From: Symsagittifera roscoffensis | Taxonomy: Eukaryota > Xenacoelomorpha > Acoela > Convolutidae | Direction: 5' to 3' | Length of the DNA: 64,000 nucleotides | Assembly (NCBI RefSeq): GCF_963678635.1 | Contig: NC_087062.1 | Location: forward strand, 56,125,970-56,189,969 | In this document: piece by piece, positions 35,790 to 47,302 of the stretch | Layout of the letters: each line of letters starts with the position of its first letter | How positions within the stretch are numbered: the first letter of the stretch is position 1 | Made by a program: the position numbers and the translations under genes | The notes under the pieces: model-generated | Database searches by the model: none | The model's input: only the letters and a program-made list of their open reading frames with translations | What the model was told of the DNA's origin: nothing

Positions 35790-36100
35790 GTGGTGGAACA
35801 TTCGGTGCTACTTGTACAGCCAACGGCTATCCTTGTTTCAAATTGGAAAATTTTCCATTTCAAAAAATTGTCCGATTGTTTTGTCGGCTTAGTTGCCACA
35901 TCACGGAGCTTTCTTGTGCTGTAAGCAATTTTTAGAGTTGATGAAGGTAGTTCAGACTCTTATATAAGTCTTGGTTTTTCCCCTTCAGGTGGAGTCTTAA
36001 AATGTGTTCAGGCTCAAGTTTAATTTTTTTTGATTTTGTGTCGAAAACTCAGCTGTTTGTACGTTGGTATTGTCCCTCTCGGATGACTGATCTGAATCTC
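35790..36100 (+). repeat. two dispersed repeats next to the Dicer-like exon
   Basis: CGGTGCTACTTGTACAGC (35,802) belongs to the CTGTGC-loop family. GATGAAGGTAGTTCAGACTC...CCCCTTCAGGTGGAG (35,938-36,000) belongs to the splice-acceptor-like family. ACTCGTATCAGGCGAAGG near 36,128 is a small piece of the foldback family. Confidence 0.6.
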
Positions 36101-36474
36101 TTGATTAAATATGATAATAAAAAGACTACTCGTATCAGGCGAAGGTCTGAATGTCTCGACTGCCCTCTGAGATATCTGCAGAAATTAGCTTTCTAAAATT
36201 CATGAAACGTTCAATGTAAAAAAAGTTGAAAAAACCAAAATATATGCTTTAATGACTGAAAACTGCCTATTTTGTACAAATTAGCAAAGCGATTTGCAAA
36301 ACAGTAATTCTGATAAAAATTGAACAAATTTTTTAATCACTTCGAGTCTGAAGAGGAAAACGGGTTAAAATTTTCAAGTTTTGTTTCATGTGTGGATATT
36401 TTCTATCAACTCGTTAATATGTTTTGTATTTATGCGTTCATGATTTTACCCCTTTCATTCATTTATTTGTTCAG

Positions 36475-37151
36475 GACTCATCGGACTGGTGCATTCAATC
36501 ACCAGTAGCAACTACTCCTTGAAGAATTTGCCTTTACTTCTCGATCTCTCACTGACCGAATTTGTGAAGTGCAAATGTCCAATAACATCATTGGATTCTT
36601 GGCATTACAAAAAGAAATTTGCAAACGTATTTGAAATATTGGTAGGGCTGCTGATCGTGCAACATCAACACGAAAAGAGAGCATCAACTTTCGTTGAAAC
36701 ATATCTTGACATCCCGAAAAAGAAAATCAAAAGGTCTCGAAAGTTCAATCCATATAGAACTTGCTATTCGATTATTTCAGAAAATCAGGAGACATCTATT
36801 GGAAGTGATCTTACATTGAATTTAAAACACAGATTCAAACGTCAAGCGTTTCTAACAGCTGCTTTGAATAAAAAAAATCCTACTGAAGAGTTCTCATTTC
36901 TGAAGTATTCAGGAAATGCTGCGAATTTTTCGTTGACTCTGAAGTTGCTGGGCGGACATGCTCTTAGGTATGTTGTGACGCGCCATCTTCTTTCCTTTGA
37001 GTTTCTATCGGCCCATGCCGTGGATGAATTGCGGCGAAATGTTTTGTCTCATGCGGCAAAGTCAAGAGCTGCTGTATCATTGAACCTCCATGTGTATGCG
37101 AAGAACAACCTGCATTTGGACTTCATTGCACCTGAGGCTCCAACACAGAAT
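36475..37151 (+). CDS. diverged Dicer-like protein, end of RNase IIIa and degenerate RNase IIIb
   Basis: Opens after TTTGTTCAG in phase 1 and stays open for 677 nt. The first part gives the second half of RNase IIIa: KKFANVFEILVGLLIV matches the KxIADCVEALLGAY block. The catalytic glutamate is kept and the aspartate is replaced by asparagine. The rest aligns along the length of RNase IIIb: FLTAALNKKNP, then LKLLGGHALRYVVTRHLLS where ordinary Dicers have LEFLGDAxLDYxITxHL, then VDELRRNVLSHAAKSRAAV for LTDxRSALVNN...A. The two metal-binding residues of this half are changed (E to K, D to G). The exon ends PEAPTQN before GTCAGT, phase 0. The open frame argues against a simple dead pseudogene. 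Confidence 0.75.
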
Positions 37152-37812
37152 GTCAGTATGATAATGCTTTAGTTTTTCTGATGGTGATGCTAGTTTCATA
37201 TTTGCTATTAAGAATAAACTCGTGTTTATTCTTTTTTGGACCGTTCAAAACGTTGTTTTCTGCAATGGTCAATTACAGTTCTGATCTGCAAATATTGGGA
37301 ATATATTTGATAGCTCCCTAAATTGGTCGTAGTATTTGTCAACTAAGCGGCGATTTTTCAGGACAAAAGAACCTAAGGTTTCTGACTGCGAGTCTTGTGA
37401 TTTGAATATGAAATTTTGTGCCTGAAGTTTGTGCAATACTATACCTGAATAGGATGAGGCGAAGGCGAAAAAGCTCTGGTAGCCATTTTTTGTCAAAAGA
37501 AGGTTCATTTGTGGCGCTATTTTTCATTTGACTGAATCAATTTTCGAGCGGCTGTTTTAATAATTTCTCCTAAGTCTCGTGAGTGCCAATGTTCACTTTT
37601 TAGGGCATATCCTTGCCGTTAAGTGCAAGTTTTTGGCGTTAACTTTCCAAAGAGTGCTCAAAAGAGCCATTTTGCTTCAAAAACGCCTGAAGCTTAGCTA
37701 ATTTTTCCAATAAAAAAAGCCAGCGAAACTAACCGAAAAACTCACCTCCGAAGGCACCTGGTTGAAGCAAATCGCAGATGTACAAATGAGAATCGTTTTG
37801 CTGTTGCTTTAG

Positions 37813-38067
37813 TTTCAACTGGGAGCCGCAGTTCACACAGAAGAAACCATCGAGCCCAAAAATAGGTCTCTATCCAGTCTATTTGACGCTGTAGCTGGCG
37901 CTGTTCTGTTGGACATAAAATATGACCTACAAAAATTTAGATCCATCTATTTGGACTTATTTCAGCATGAATTGACACATTCAATGAGACCGTTCCAGGA
38001 GAGTGGAAAGAAGCGCTTTCCACGTTTAAACAGCAACAGTGCGAAGAAAACCAAAACTCTGAATTAA
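37813..38067 (+). CDS. diverged Dicer-like protein, C-terminal exon (dead RNase IIIb, no dsRBD)
   Basis: Opens after TTGCTTTAG (a second possible acceptor, GCCGCAG, lies 18 nt later in the same frame) and runs in phase 0 to TAA at 38,065. RSLSSLFDAVAGAVLLD aligns with the KxLGDVFESIAGAIYLD block: the metal-binding aspartate is serine and the glutamate is aspartate. With the upstream changes, all four RNase IIIb catalytic positions are lost. The protein ends about 50 residues later in a basic tail (SAKKTKTLN) with no room for the dsRNA-binding domain usual at Dicer C-termini. Likely roles, inferred only: dsRNA binding without cutting by this half, or a regulatory partner of an active Dicer. 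Confidence 0.75.
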   Translation, partial: FQLGAAVHTEETIEPKNRSLSSLFDAVAGAVLLDIKYDLQKFRSIYLDLFQHELTHSMRPFQESGKKRFPRLNSNSAKKTKTLN

Positions 38068-38280
38068 CTCGTAGATCATCTCCGAAAGGTAAATGATAAA
38101 TTCTGAACTAGCGGATTAGGGATTTCACTCCCTTCACCCTAATGGGATCCCCATATGCTATTAGAAGACTCAATAGGTTCTCTCCTATTGTATGAATAAA
38201 CTCTCGTATTGTTGTATCTTTAGTCTATCGAAAAAAGTTTTCGTATTTTGATAAACAACATTCTGTTGTGTACATTTATG
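38068..38280. other. 3' flank of the Dicer-like gene
   Basis: AT-rich. No clear AATAAA signal is seen close to the stop; ATGAATAAACTC near 38,190 is a possible AATAAA (38,193). Confidence 0.35.
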
Positions 38281-39260
38281 ATTATTACAGTGTCCGAGAT
38301 ATGACGGTTTTTATGGTTTTTTCAAAAAATTTCAGAAAGTTTTAGTTATTTTTTTGTCGAAATTTGAAAAGCCTAATACTGTAGTTAGGGACTGTCGTGG
38401 TACTCTCAGGAGTTTCGTGTCTTGCCTCCAAAAATGACTGCTCAAATCTATGTAGTTTTCGAGATATGACGTTTTTAGTGATTTTTTTTTTTCAAAAAAA
38501 TTTTGAGAAAGTTTAATTTTTTTCTTCAAATTCTGAAATCCCCAATCCTGTAGTTCGGGGTTGTCAGAGTACTCTGAAGGATTGCAAATCTTGCCTCCCA
38601 AGATGACTGCTAAAATGTTTTGAGTATCCGATAAAGACGTTTTTAATGATTTTTAGAATCAGTTTTAGATTTTAAAAACTTAACAAAATTTGAAGTTGCC
38701 AACCTATAGTTGCACAAACCCCTGAGAGCACAAATCTTGACTTCCTGCTCAAATCCTTTTAAGCTCCGTGAAGTGACGTTTTCGTGAGTTATCAGAAAAG
38801 GTATAAAAAAAATCGGGGTACTATCAAGTATCGCAAAACCTGCTTCCAAGTATGACTGCTCGAATCATTTTGTTTTTCAAGGTATGATATTTTTTATGAT
38901 TTTTCGAAGTTTTTTTAAAAGTTTAGATTTAAAACATTTCATTAACTTTGAAGTTCCAAAACTTTTAGTTGGGTGGTGTTAGTGTACTCCTCTCAAGAGT
39001 TCCAACCCATGCCTCCGAAATCGACTGTGCAAATCGTTATAGTTTGACTTTTTTATGGTTTTTTAAAGTTTTCGATTTCGAAAATTTGAAGTTCCCAACC
39101 CTGTAGATGGATGTTATCAAGGTATTTTTAACGATTGCAAATATTAACTCCAAATATGGCTGCTCAATTTTTTTTATTTTCCGAAAAATGTTTATTTTTT
39201 ATTCATTTTTTAAAAAATATTTCAAAGAGGGATAATTTTTCAAAAAATTCACCGAGTTTG
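38281..39260. repeat. minisatellite B cluster 1 (~170-180-bp unit)
   Basis: Repeated order CCxAxxCTGTAGTTxGGG, TACTCTCAGGxGTTGC, TTGCCTCCAAxATGACTGCT, TCGAGATATGACGTTTTT. About five to six diverged units. The same unit fills the Helitron-like elements at 47.5-51.5 kb. Confidence 0.75.
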
Positions 39261-40430
39261 AAAATTTCTAAAATTCAAGAGGCCATTACAGATTTGAAAA
39301 TGAACAATTGAACAATTGCGCTTATTCGGTTCTCATTTTTAAAAACGTTTCGTAACGAATTTAGAAATTCTCAAGTATTTGTTTCTATACTCATGATACA
39401 TTTAACCCTTTATTTACATATGCGGCGCGTCATGTAATACTACAATGCTACTTAACATTTTTTTAAACAAAGTCGCAAATATAATTTTCACTTTTGCTGG
39501 CCTTTTTTGGAGACTGAGTTGCTTTTTGTTTTATCAGCTTTGATATTTGATTAATACTAAATTAACAGCTGATCCATTTTAATTAATCGATTGAACCAAA
39601 GCAAATAATTAATTTCATACTTCTTATCTGTGATAAAAGTTTTTTGCTTATACCTTACAACTCAGTGAATTTTGCGAAGTTTTTGAAAAATGTATATTTT
39701 GTACACAATTTGTCTTTATACTTTCCAATTTATTACATTCAACGTTACCGTGGTTGCCTTCAGTTTCTTACATTCCAAATTATTACATGAAGTTTTGCAG
39801 CTCCCTTTGAAGTTTTCTCTTTTTGTTTGGTTTCTATAGGCGTTGATTGTGGCAGTCATTGGGACTCTTTATTATTCGAGGACTGAGGCTCAACTACTGC
39901 AAAAGTTTTTCAAATTTCATTAAGTTTTTCATTTTCTTCTTTTTAGACCCTTTTAAAGTTGCTTCTTGGCGTTTTTGCTGGTGTTTGAGAAGAGAAACTT
40001 TGCTTCTGTGTAATTTTTGTAGTCTATCCATTTTTTGATACGGACATTTTATAGGTCGAATGAAAAAACTGGTATCAATCTATTTCGCTTTTACCCCTGT
40101 TTCATCAACTAAGCTCATGAAAATATAGAGCAGGGCTGAAAAAAAATTGGACTGAGGGATTGTTCAAAACTATACAGTCAACATAGATAATCTTAATTTT
40201 CGAACTTACATCAATCCACCAAAGAGTCAACAATCTGAGATCTGCAGATGTAATTTTTTTTTTGAAATTAGGTTTTCCAAAAATTTCTGAAACATCATAA
40301 ATTTTTTAACTGCAGAACCATAAAAGTTCCGAGCTGTCAAAAGTGGAGCCAATATTTGCAACTTCTGAGAGCACCCCGATAGTTTTGTGCTTCCATCAGT
40401 TGCTGATATGGCCCTCATCCAATGGCTGCT
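39261..40430. other. no gene seen
   Basis: AT-rich DNA without supportable features. Confidence 0.4.
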
Positions 40431-40730
40431 TAAGTCCTTTTAGTTTCCGAGATATGACGTTTTTATGAGCTTTCAAAATTTTAAAAACTCTAATTAATAT
40501 AAGCTACTTTTCGAAATTTAAAGACTCATTCCTATGGCGGTGTGATCTCAAGTTTTGCAGTTATGGGCTCAAAATTATCTGCTCAAATCCTCTGATTCTT
40601 CGAAATTTGAAGTGATTTTTTTTCAAATTTTTTTTTAATTCACAAAGTTTGAAAGCTCATCCCCATGTTGTGCGGTGTGATGGTACTGCCGGACTTTTCA
40701 TACCTGGTCGATAACTATGACTGGTCAAAC
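40431..40730. repeat. minisatellite B, short cluster
   Basis: TAGTTTCCGAGATATGACG near 40,440 and two decayed units after it. Confidence 0.6.
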
Positions 40731-41379
40731 TTTTCTAAGAAAAGAGGGTCTTTAAATCCAATTTTTCTTAAAACTAAGATACTTTTTCAAAAAAAAACAG
40801 TATGATGTTTATAGGTCAGTTACACTTGGTTAAATAATTTATAGGGAACAAATTCCAAGTACGATAGGGACAGTGTTTAAATGAAAAGTGCGAATATTCT
40901 AGAAATTTTCTTTAATATAAAGTTTGGATGAATATCAACATACAATAGCTTTATTTAGGTCAAGGAAAAATTTCTAGAAAGTTTTTTTGAAATTTTGAAC
41001 GTCTTTTGATGAAGTTTCTAAATTTCAATCAATATTGTCAAATTTACCTCTTTTTTTAGTTTTTTTTAGTTATTCGTCTACTGTATTTATAGCTATTCCT
41101 CTTACTTTTTTTTGCAAAACAACTGGTACGATGGTTTCGTTGAAATCTAAATACAGCTCTCATACTGAAAAATTTATCGATCGATGGCTTGTTAGAGTTT
41201 TGGGTGCGAATCAGATCAAGCGATGGAATTTTTTTTTTCAAAAGTCCGTCGCTTGATAGCTTGCTTCAACAATTTTGCGAACCATAATAAATTTTTTCAA
41301 TCTTTTTTTTGAGTAGCTTGATTGGAATCGAAATATTGAAAAAGGCCTGCTTGTAAGTTTATTGTCAACTATTTCTGAT

Positions 41380-42186
41380 GAACGGCGTAAGATTTTTTAA
41401 ATGAGTTTATGAGGTTCATATATCTGAAATTCTCTCACATAGCTTAATTTGTTTTTATCTCTAAGATATCGGAAACTAACATGTTTGATTAATTTGAAGA
41501 AACTTCGTCTCGTCAGTTCTTTTGTTTTTATTGTTCTAAATCACTTTAACTTGTTGTTCCTTATAATACAACGCCATATTGATAGTTGCTATTGTTTGAA
41601 ATAAAATTTTAGTCTACAGATCATAAAAAAGGGCTTCCTTAAAATTCAATTTGGTATCGAAATCAATTTCAAAATATTTTGCCGAAGATTTGTTGCCAAG
41701 ATTTCTGCGGTTATACATTGGTTTCGATGAGTCAACCGATTTCGTCTGATGAATGTTCGGTTCTTTTATTACTTTCAACTTAACGCTAGAGAGAACCAAT
41801 TTTACTACTCATCTTTATTGAAAGTTGATTTACTCTCTTTGAACCAATCTTCCACACAGTCGAAGTCTAATTTATATTCTTTTAATGTAACTGTTAAATT
41901 CACAATTTTGCCGACATCTTCAAAAATTAAATGCTTTGCATGATCCAAACGAGCCGGCAAATCATAAATAGGAGTGGACCTACTACAGAGCCTTGAGGAG
42001 CTCTATCGTTTACTGATCTAATATCAGAAAATTTTCATAAATGTACTTAACTTGTTATCTGTTCGAAAGATAGGACTCCAAAATTGTCAGAAATTTTTCT
42101 CCGAGTCCAATATAAACCGCCTATTTTTAACAAAACAGTATAATCAGCAATATCAAATGCTTTGTGTGAATTAGTTTGTTTTTATT
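41380..42186 (-). pseudogene. LINE remnant 2, reverse transcriptase part
   Basis: On the minus strand: KAFDIADYTVLL (first catalytic aspartate motif, near 42,140-42,165), RAPQGSVVGPLLF (near 41,960-42,005), VEDWFKESKSTFN (near 41,825-41,865) and KYFEIDFDTKLNFKEAL (near 41,620-41,680; equivalent to FLGVxIDxKLNWKxHI). This is the order of CR1/RTE-group reverse transcriptases. Several frameshifts and stops make it dead. It is cut at 42,186 by the foldback element and continues beyond it. Confidence 0.8.
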
Positions 42187-43515
42187 GTCCCGACTTTCGA
42201 TACGAAAGTAACGGAATATTTGTGCTCGGGGTGGGTTTTTTTTCTTCAGACAAATTTCGACTTTTTAACTAGCCATTTTTGACGGAATTTTTTTTTATCA
42301 TTCGAAAGCTATTGTTGTCCTGAGCTTAAATTTGAAAAGAGATTTCACCTGTGATCATTTTTCGTAAAGTTATGAGGGTTAAAAGATGGCCATTTGGACC
42401 AATTTGGGACAATTAACACGCGATATAATTCGCGCTATTAACGCGTAAGCGGAGTTATTACAGCTCCATAAACATTAAAAGGCAGTCGGAACTTTCCGGG
42501 CTTCGCCCTGATACGAGCAGTCTCGTTCGTTTTTGTTCTTACATCTTCAATAAAATCTATATTTGAGTCTTTAGTGCTGCGGTTACTGTGAAACTTCAAT
42601 AAAATCTATATTTGAGTCTTTAGTGCTGCGGTTACTGTGAAATTGGTTTTTTGTTGAGATTTTATATTTTTCAATCGAGCAAGTTATGCGTTTGTGCAGT
42701 ATTTTCCGAGAAAATTGTTCGCAATCGGCAATAAATAAATCGGTCTACAATTTGGCGCATCAGAAAAGGTGCCAGTTTGTGAATAAGGACTAATTTTAAA
42801 GTTTAGAATGAAACTGGAAAATAACAGTCTGTGCATATAGATGGATTTTATGAAATATTACTTGAGTAAGCTATGTATTCATTTTTCAAAGAAGACAAGA
42901 CTGCTCGTATCAGGGCGCAGCCCTGAATGTTCCGACTGCCTTTTAAGGTTTTATGGAGCAATAATAACATTAAAAAATTAAATGTAAGAAAAAATAAAAT
43001 GAAAATTTTTTTTTCTAAAAATTGAAATTTTTTATGAAAATTATCACCCCACACGCCATATAAAGTACAAAAGGCTAGATTTCACTCCTTGTAACAAATC
43101 AATTATGGCAAATAAGCTTGTTTCAACCAATTTGGAACGATTTTAAGACGGATTAAAACTCCGCTTACGCGTTAATAGCGCGAAATATATCGCGCGTTAA
43201 TTGTCCCAAATTGGCCAAAATGGCAATCTTTAAACCCCCATAACTTTATGAAAAACGATCACAGGTGAAATATTTTTTCAAATTTGAGCTCAGGACAACA
43301 ATACTTTTTGAATGATACTAAAAAAATTCTGTCAAAAATGGCTAGTTAAAAAGTCGAAAATTGTCTGAAGAAAAAAAACCCACCCCGAGCTCAAATATTC
43401 CGTTACTTTCGTATCGAAAGTCGGAATAATAAACAGCCGAAATTTGTCTGAAGAAAAAAAAACCCACCCCGAGCACAAATATTCCGTTACTTTCGTATCG
43501 AAAGTCGGAACAATA
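42187..43515. mobile_element. foldback element with long inverted repeats, nested in LINE remnant 2
   Basis: Left arm (about 42,187-42,535) and right arm (about 42,893-43,515) are inverted copies, from TATTGTCCCGACTTTCGATA at the outer end to GGGC-TTC-GCCCTGATACGAG at the inner end. The right arm carries its terminal ~78 bp twice (ending ~43,430 and ~43,512). The spacer holds a perfect 49-bp tandem duplication (42,545-42,593 and 42,594-42,642). No coding capacity. A partial copy lies at 63.3-63.8 kb. Confidence 0.8.
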
Positions 43516-44600
43516 ACAACAATGGCCAAAATGTTGAGTTGAGAATTTATTAGCCAGGCTGTTTAAGAGGTTGATTTTTTCTTTTCATGTGTAGAAGATA
43601 CAAATATTGTGTTTTGATTAAGCTTGATCTGGCTTAAATCAAGACTATTATTAAAATAAATGCTAACTTTGAACCAATTTACAACAAGTCAGTGAGTTGA
43701 TTTGAATTGATTTCATCAATATGCGTAGCTTTCTTTGCCTATGACTTCATTAAAAAAAACTTTTAAGAACTTTCTCGAATTCTATTTACTTTCAACTTGA
43801 TGGAATTGAATCTTGATGTGGCTTCTATGTATACTTTTTTCATTTTTTTCTCTGTTCTTGATGTTTGGTTTTGTTTGTATTAGTTGGTTCTTCCAAGAAA
43901 AGTTTATACAATCTGTTTCTTAGAATTTTTTTTAAATTGCTTGTTCATTGCTTTTTCCGAATTTTGCTTTGTTTCAGTGGTATGAATTTATCTATTGTAG
44001 AGTTTAAAATGTCATTCATGTACTTTTCAACATTTTCTTTATAGTTGTCTTTGATATTTTTTGCTACCAAATTCCAAAAATAGATATTAGAATTCAATAG
44101 TTCAGCTTTTTCGTCGAGCCTTCTCCGCGCATGGTAAAAAAAAACTTCTGAACGCTCTGAAAAGCATCTAAATTAGTGCTCATTGTCAGGTAGAACCGTA
44201 CTATTATCTGATATTGAATTATTTTAGGCAACTGAATCAGAATCAAATCTACTTTTGGTTCTACTTATTCTGTTAGGATGTAAATCTTTTTGTGTTTGGA
44301 GCCCGTACGACCAAAAGAATTGTCCACAATAATATAAAAATTTTGATTCGAATGGCATTAGAGGATAAATTTTTTAGACAGCTGCAGTATGACCTAAATC
44401 TCTGGCTTATATTTGGAGCTGAATAGGTTTTGAACAAATCGCCTTTTGAACACTTATAATGCCATTTTAATCCGTCTAATTTACATGTGCAAATAATAGC
44501 TACATGCCCCCTCGCTTTTCTTCCAAAAGTCGTTTCTTCTTAAGCTCAATGCCTTTTTTATAATTGTATTTAACCCCTGTCTGTGCATAATTTAAAGTTG
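43516..44600 (-). pseudogene. LINE remnant 2, endonuclease and linker part
   Basis: On the minus strand: KRGGHVAIIC near 44,510 (equivalent to RRGGGVAIYI of LINE endonucleases), then near 43,960-44,060 NVEKYMNDILNSTIDKFIPL followed by KQSKIRKKQ, the typical linker before reverse transcriptase. It matches in order and strand the reverse transcriptase part at 41.4-42.2 kb. Confidence 0.7.
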
Positions 44601-44920
44601 GCCTGAATGTCGGTTCAATTTAAATTTTTCCAATATTGGGATAATTTCATTGGACAGTTTTTAATTTTTTTTCTGCACGCCTGAATCTGAGTTGATTGAA
44701 TCTTGACGAAAATATACTATAGATACATTGCTTATTTTACCTGGTTTATTTCAATCTTTATTCCATATTAGGCGTTAATATTGATTTTTATCTGGATACC
44801 GATAAATTCTGAAATTGATTTAAGAAGTAGAGTTTCTGTTTTTGACGTTTTATATAACAAAATATATCGTTTAGTTCCAAATTGGACACATAAATTGCGC
44901 TTCGCGGAAATAAAGAAGAG

Positions 44921-45026
44921 ATGAGTACCATTTTGAACTCTACGTCGTTTATTTATGGCCTGATTGCTTTTATGATCTGTTCGTGTTTCTCTGTGGCCCT
45001 CAGGATTCCAGAAAGTGCATATAACG
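44921..45026 (+). CDS. secreted LDLa protein, exon 1 (signal peptide)
   Basis: ATG at 44,921 starts 35 codons ending AAC G before GTGAGT, a perfect 5' splice site, in phase 1. The peptide has a hydrophobic core, FIYGLIAFMICSCFSVAL, typical of a signal peptide, followed by RIPESAYN. Joining to the exon at 55,538 restores an aspartate codon (G+AC) and gives an 82-residue protein of signal peptide plus one LDLa module. Extra phase 1-1 exons in the 10.5-kb intron cannot be excluded, but I found none. Confidence 0.6.
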
Positions 45027-45032
45027 GTGAGT

Positions 45033-47302
45033 TATATTTGCTCCCCCCCTCCCCCCACTCTTTGAAAGAAAGAAAGTTTGGCCTAGTACGGGTTCTTGTG
45101 CAATTTCAACTAACTGTAGCTTGATATAATAACCCTGCTAACTCATATTACATCCCTGAAAGATATTCTAATTTTTTTAGTGTTGGGAAAAACTGGTCTG
45201 AATATTTTTGCAATTCAGACTCAATTTAACAAAAGCCAGTTTAGTGGATGAGAACGAAGGAGAGGTCTGTCAATCTATTGAGTTTTACGAGTCAGAGAAC
45301 CGAGTCTAAGGTATTCATTTTTCATGCTTTTCGACGTAAAATTTTTTGTTGATTTACATTAAAAGTGTTTCTTAATCTCTTTAATTTAGCGTCAAGGAGA
45401 TTTTCTGTTCAATTCGATTCGAGATCCGTCGCCGTAATGTTTGCGTGTAAGTTTTTTAAAACTATTTATAGTTTTTTTAGTGTTTTATCTTTTTGCCGCT
45501 TTTTGGATCATTGTTTTATCGCTCAGGGTTGCAACAACAGTTTTTAAATTGCCTTCACTTTGCGTTGGTCTTGTTTTTGAAAATGGTGAAGAACTTTGTA
45601 ATTGGATGTGTTTTAACCCAAGCGAAATCAGGCACAACAAATATTCATAGGAATGGTTTGAGTGATATATGAAATTAAAGCCTTTTCAGTCGTGACTCAA
45701 AGAACATTAAGTTTTGTTTCGAATTTGTCCCAGTGGCATAATTCGTTTTATGAACTTTAATTTTTATTTAGGCTTTTAGGCTAGGGCAGTTTCACTCTAC
45801 CAAAAAAATTGTTAGTTTTGGAAGTTCCATTTGGCGTTTTCTTTAAAGAATTTAAAGATTTTTTGCAAAATTTTTTTTAAAAATTGAATGTTTTTTTTTC
45901 TTGTTGTCATTCGTTTTTTGAAGCGAATGCGATTATGCTCAAATCACAATGACATTTCATTGCTGAACTATGAATTGTCATCATAATTTCACATCTTGCT
46001 ATTAAACTTATCGAATTGTATATATGATATTAAAGATCAATCACTTCGAGAGCAGTCAACGAGACTGCTCAGCTTAATTGAGAACAAATTCAACTTGTGA
46101 ACTGGCGTTTTACAGATAAATTAAAACTTTTCAAATCCTTGTTAGAATCACTGCGTTTGAATAAGTCTCTAATGACATCACCCACTGAAAACGGCATTAG
46201 ACTTTTTCGAAGGCTGTAGAAAGTCGGGTAAAGCAAAAAGAGAATAAGGAATTACGCAGGCACACAGGGTAGCGGGCGGACTTCCCATTGTTAACACTTT
46301 TTTAAAAATCGATAGAGTAGTCTTTGAGGAAACTAAATACAGGATTTTTTATCAAACAGGATTTTTTTTAGCAAAAGAGTGTCTAAAAAACCCGATCCCA
46401 TTCACTTTCATAATACTTATTTTTGTCATACAGGAAGGAATTTTATTAGCAAAAAAAAACTTTGGGCGAAATTCAAACTATTTGGGACCAAGCGTCGCAA
46501 AAAGTTGAGAAGAATCTTCTTTTCTGCACAGAATGTTGAGTGTTTTGCAGAAAAAGTAATGATAATATGCTGTTACTTCATTTCAATTTTAAAATACTTC
46601 ATTTCAATTTTATCGAAGTCGATAGCAATCTTTGCAAATTGATTGTTTCCCAAGTAGATCATTGTGCCTTCATGGTCAAAATAACTTAAGCAATTTTCCG
46701 GTAAATTTTCTGCGGGGCCGTGCCAGGTTTCAGGTCTATCGATCTTACTTTTACCTCGGTAGTTTTTGGTATTTCTTACGTGCTCCGGGAGATTTCATCT
46801 TCAGACTAACATGCATCTGTCTGAGGTTTAGGAAACCATTATGTTGAAATAAGAGTCAATGAACGTAGTGAAGAGACTTAATACGTTGTTTTTTTTTTTC
46901 AAGTGAAAAACACTTTATTGGTTGTTTTTTTTTTCAGGAAAAAATCCTACAATTTGTTCAGGTAGATTTGATATTTCGCATTTTAACTTTTTAAGTTCAA
47001 TTTAAATTCATTTGGTCAAAAGAAGGCAAATCCAGCCAGTTTTCTTAAAAGCTCACTTTTACATTCAATTACCGAATGGATGGGAATTTTTGCTTTAAAG
47101 AAAATGCATGTAGCACAAGAATTGGTTTCCAAGTTTCAAAATTGATTTTTATTTTTCCCAGCCTAATAATGATTGATTTATTGAAAGTTTGTTCAATCTA
47201 GATTGCTTCTAGATGATTTTTTTTGCAATTTTTATTGCAACGTGCATGGGTTTTTTAAATGTTTATGCGTTAATTAGACAAGCTTCCAGTTATATCTATC
47301 AT
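45033..47302. repeat. intron DNA with dispersed repeats
   Basis: 45,570-45,720 (GAAAATGGTGAAGAACTTTG, AAATCAGGCACAAC, AAGCCTTTTCAGTCGTGA) is a copy of the 53.6-kb repeat. 46,050-46,070 is a hairpin GAGCAGTC-AACGA-GACTGCTC. 46,856-46,960 (TCAATGAACGTAGTGAAGAG, T-run, CAGGAAAA) is a splice-acceptor-like repeat copy. No exon seen. Confidence 0.5.

Noticed and set aside
38281-39260. Regular spacing of short repeats as a CRISPR array
   Set aside because: The units are ~170-180 bp, diverged throughout with no unique spacers, and the setting is eukaryotic.
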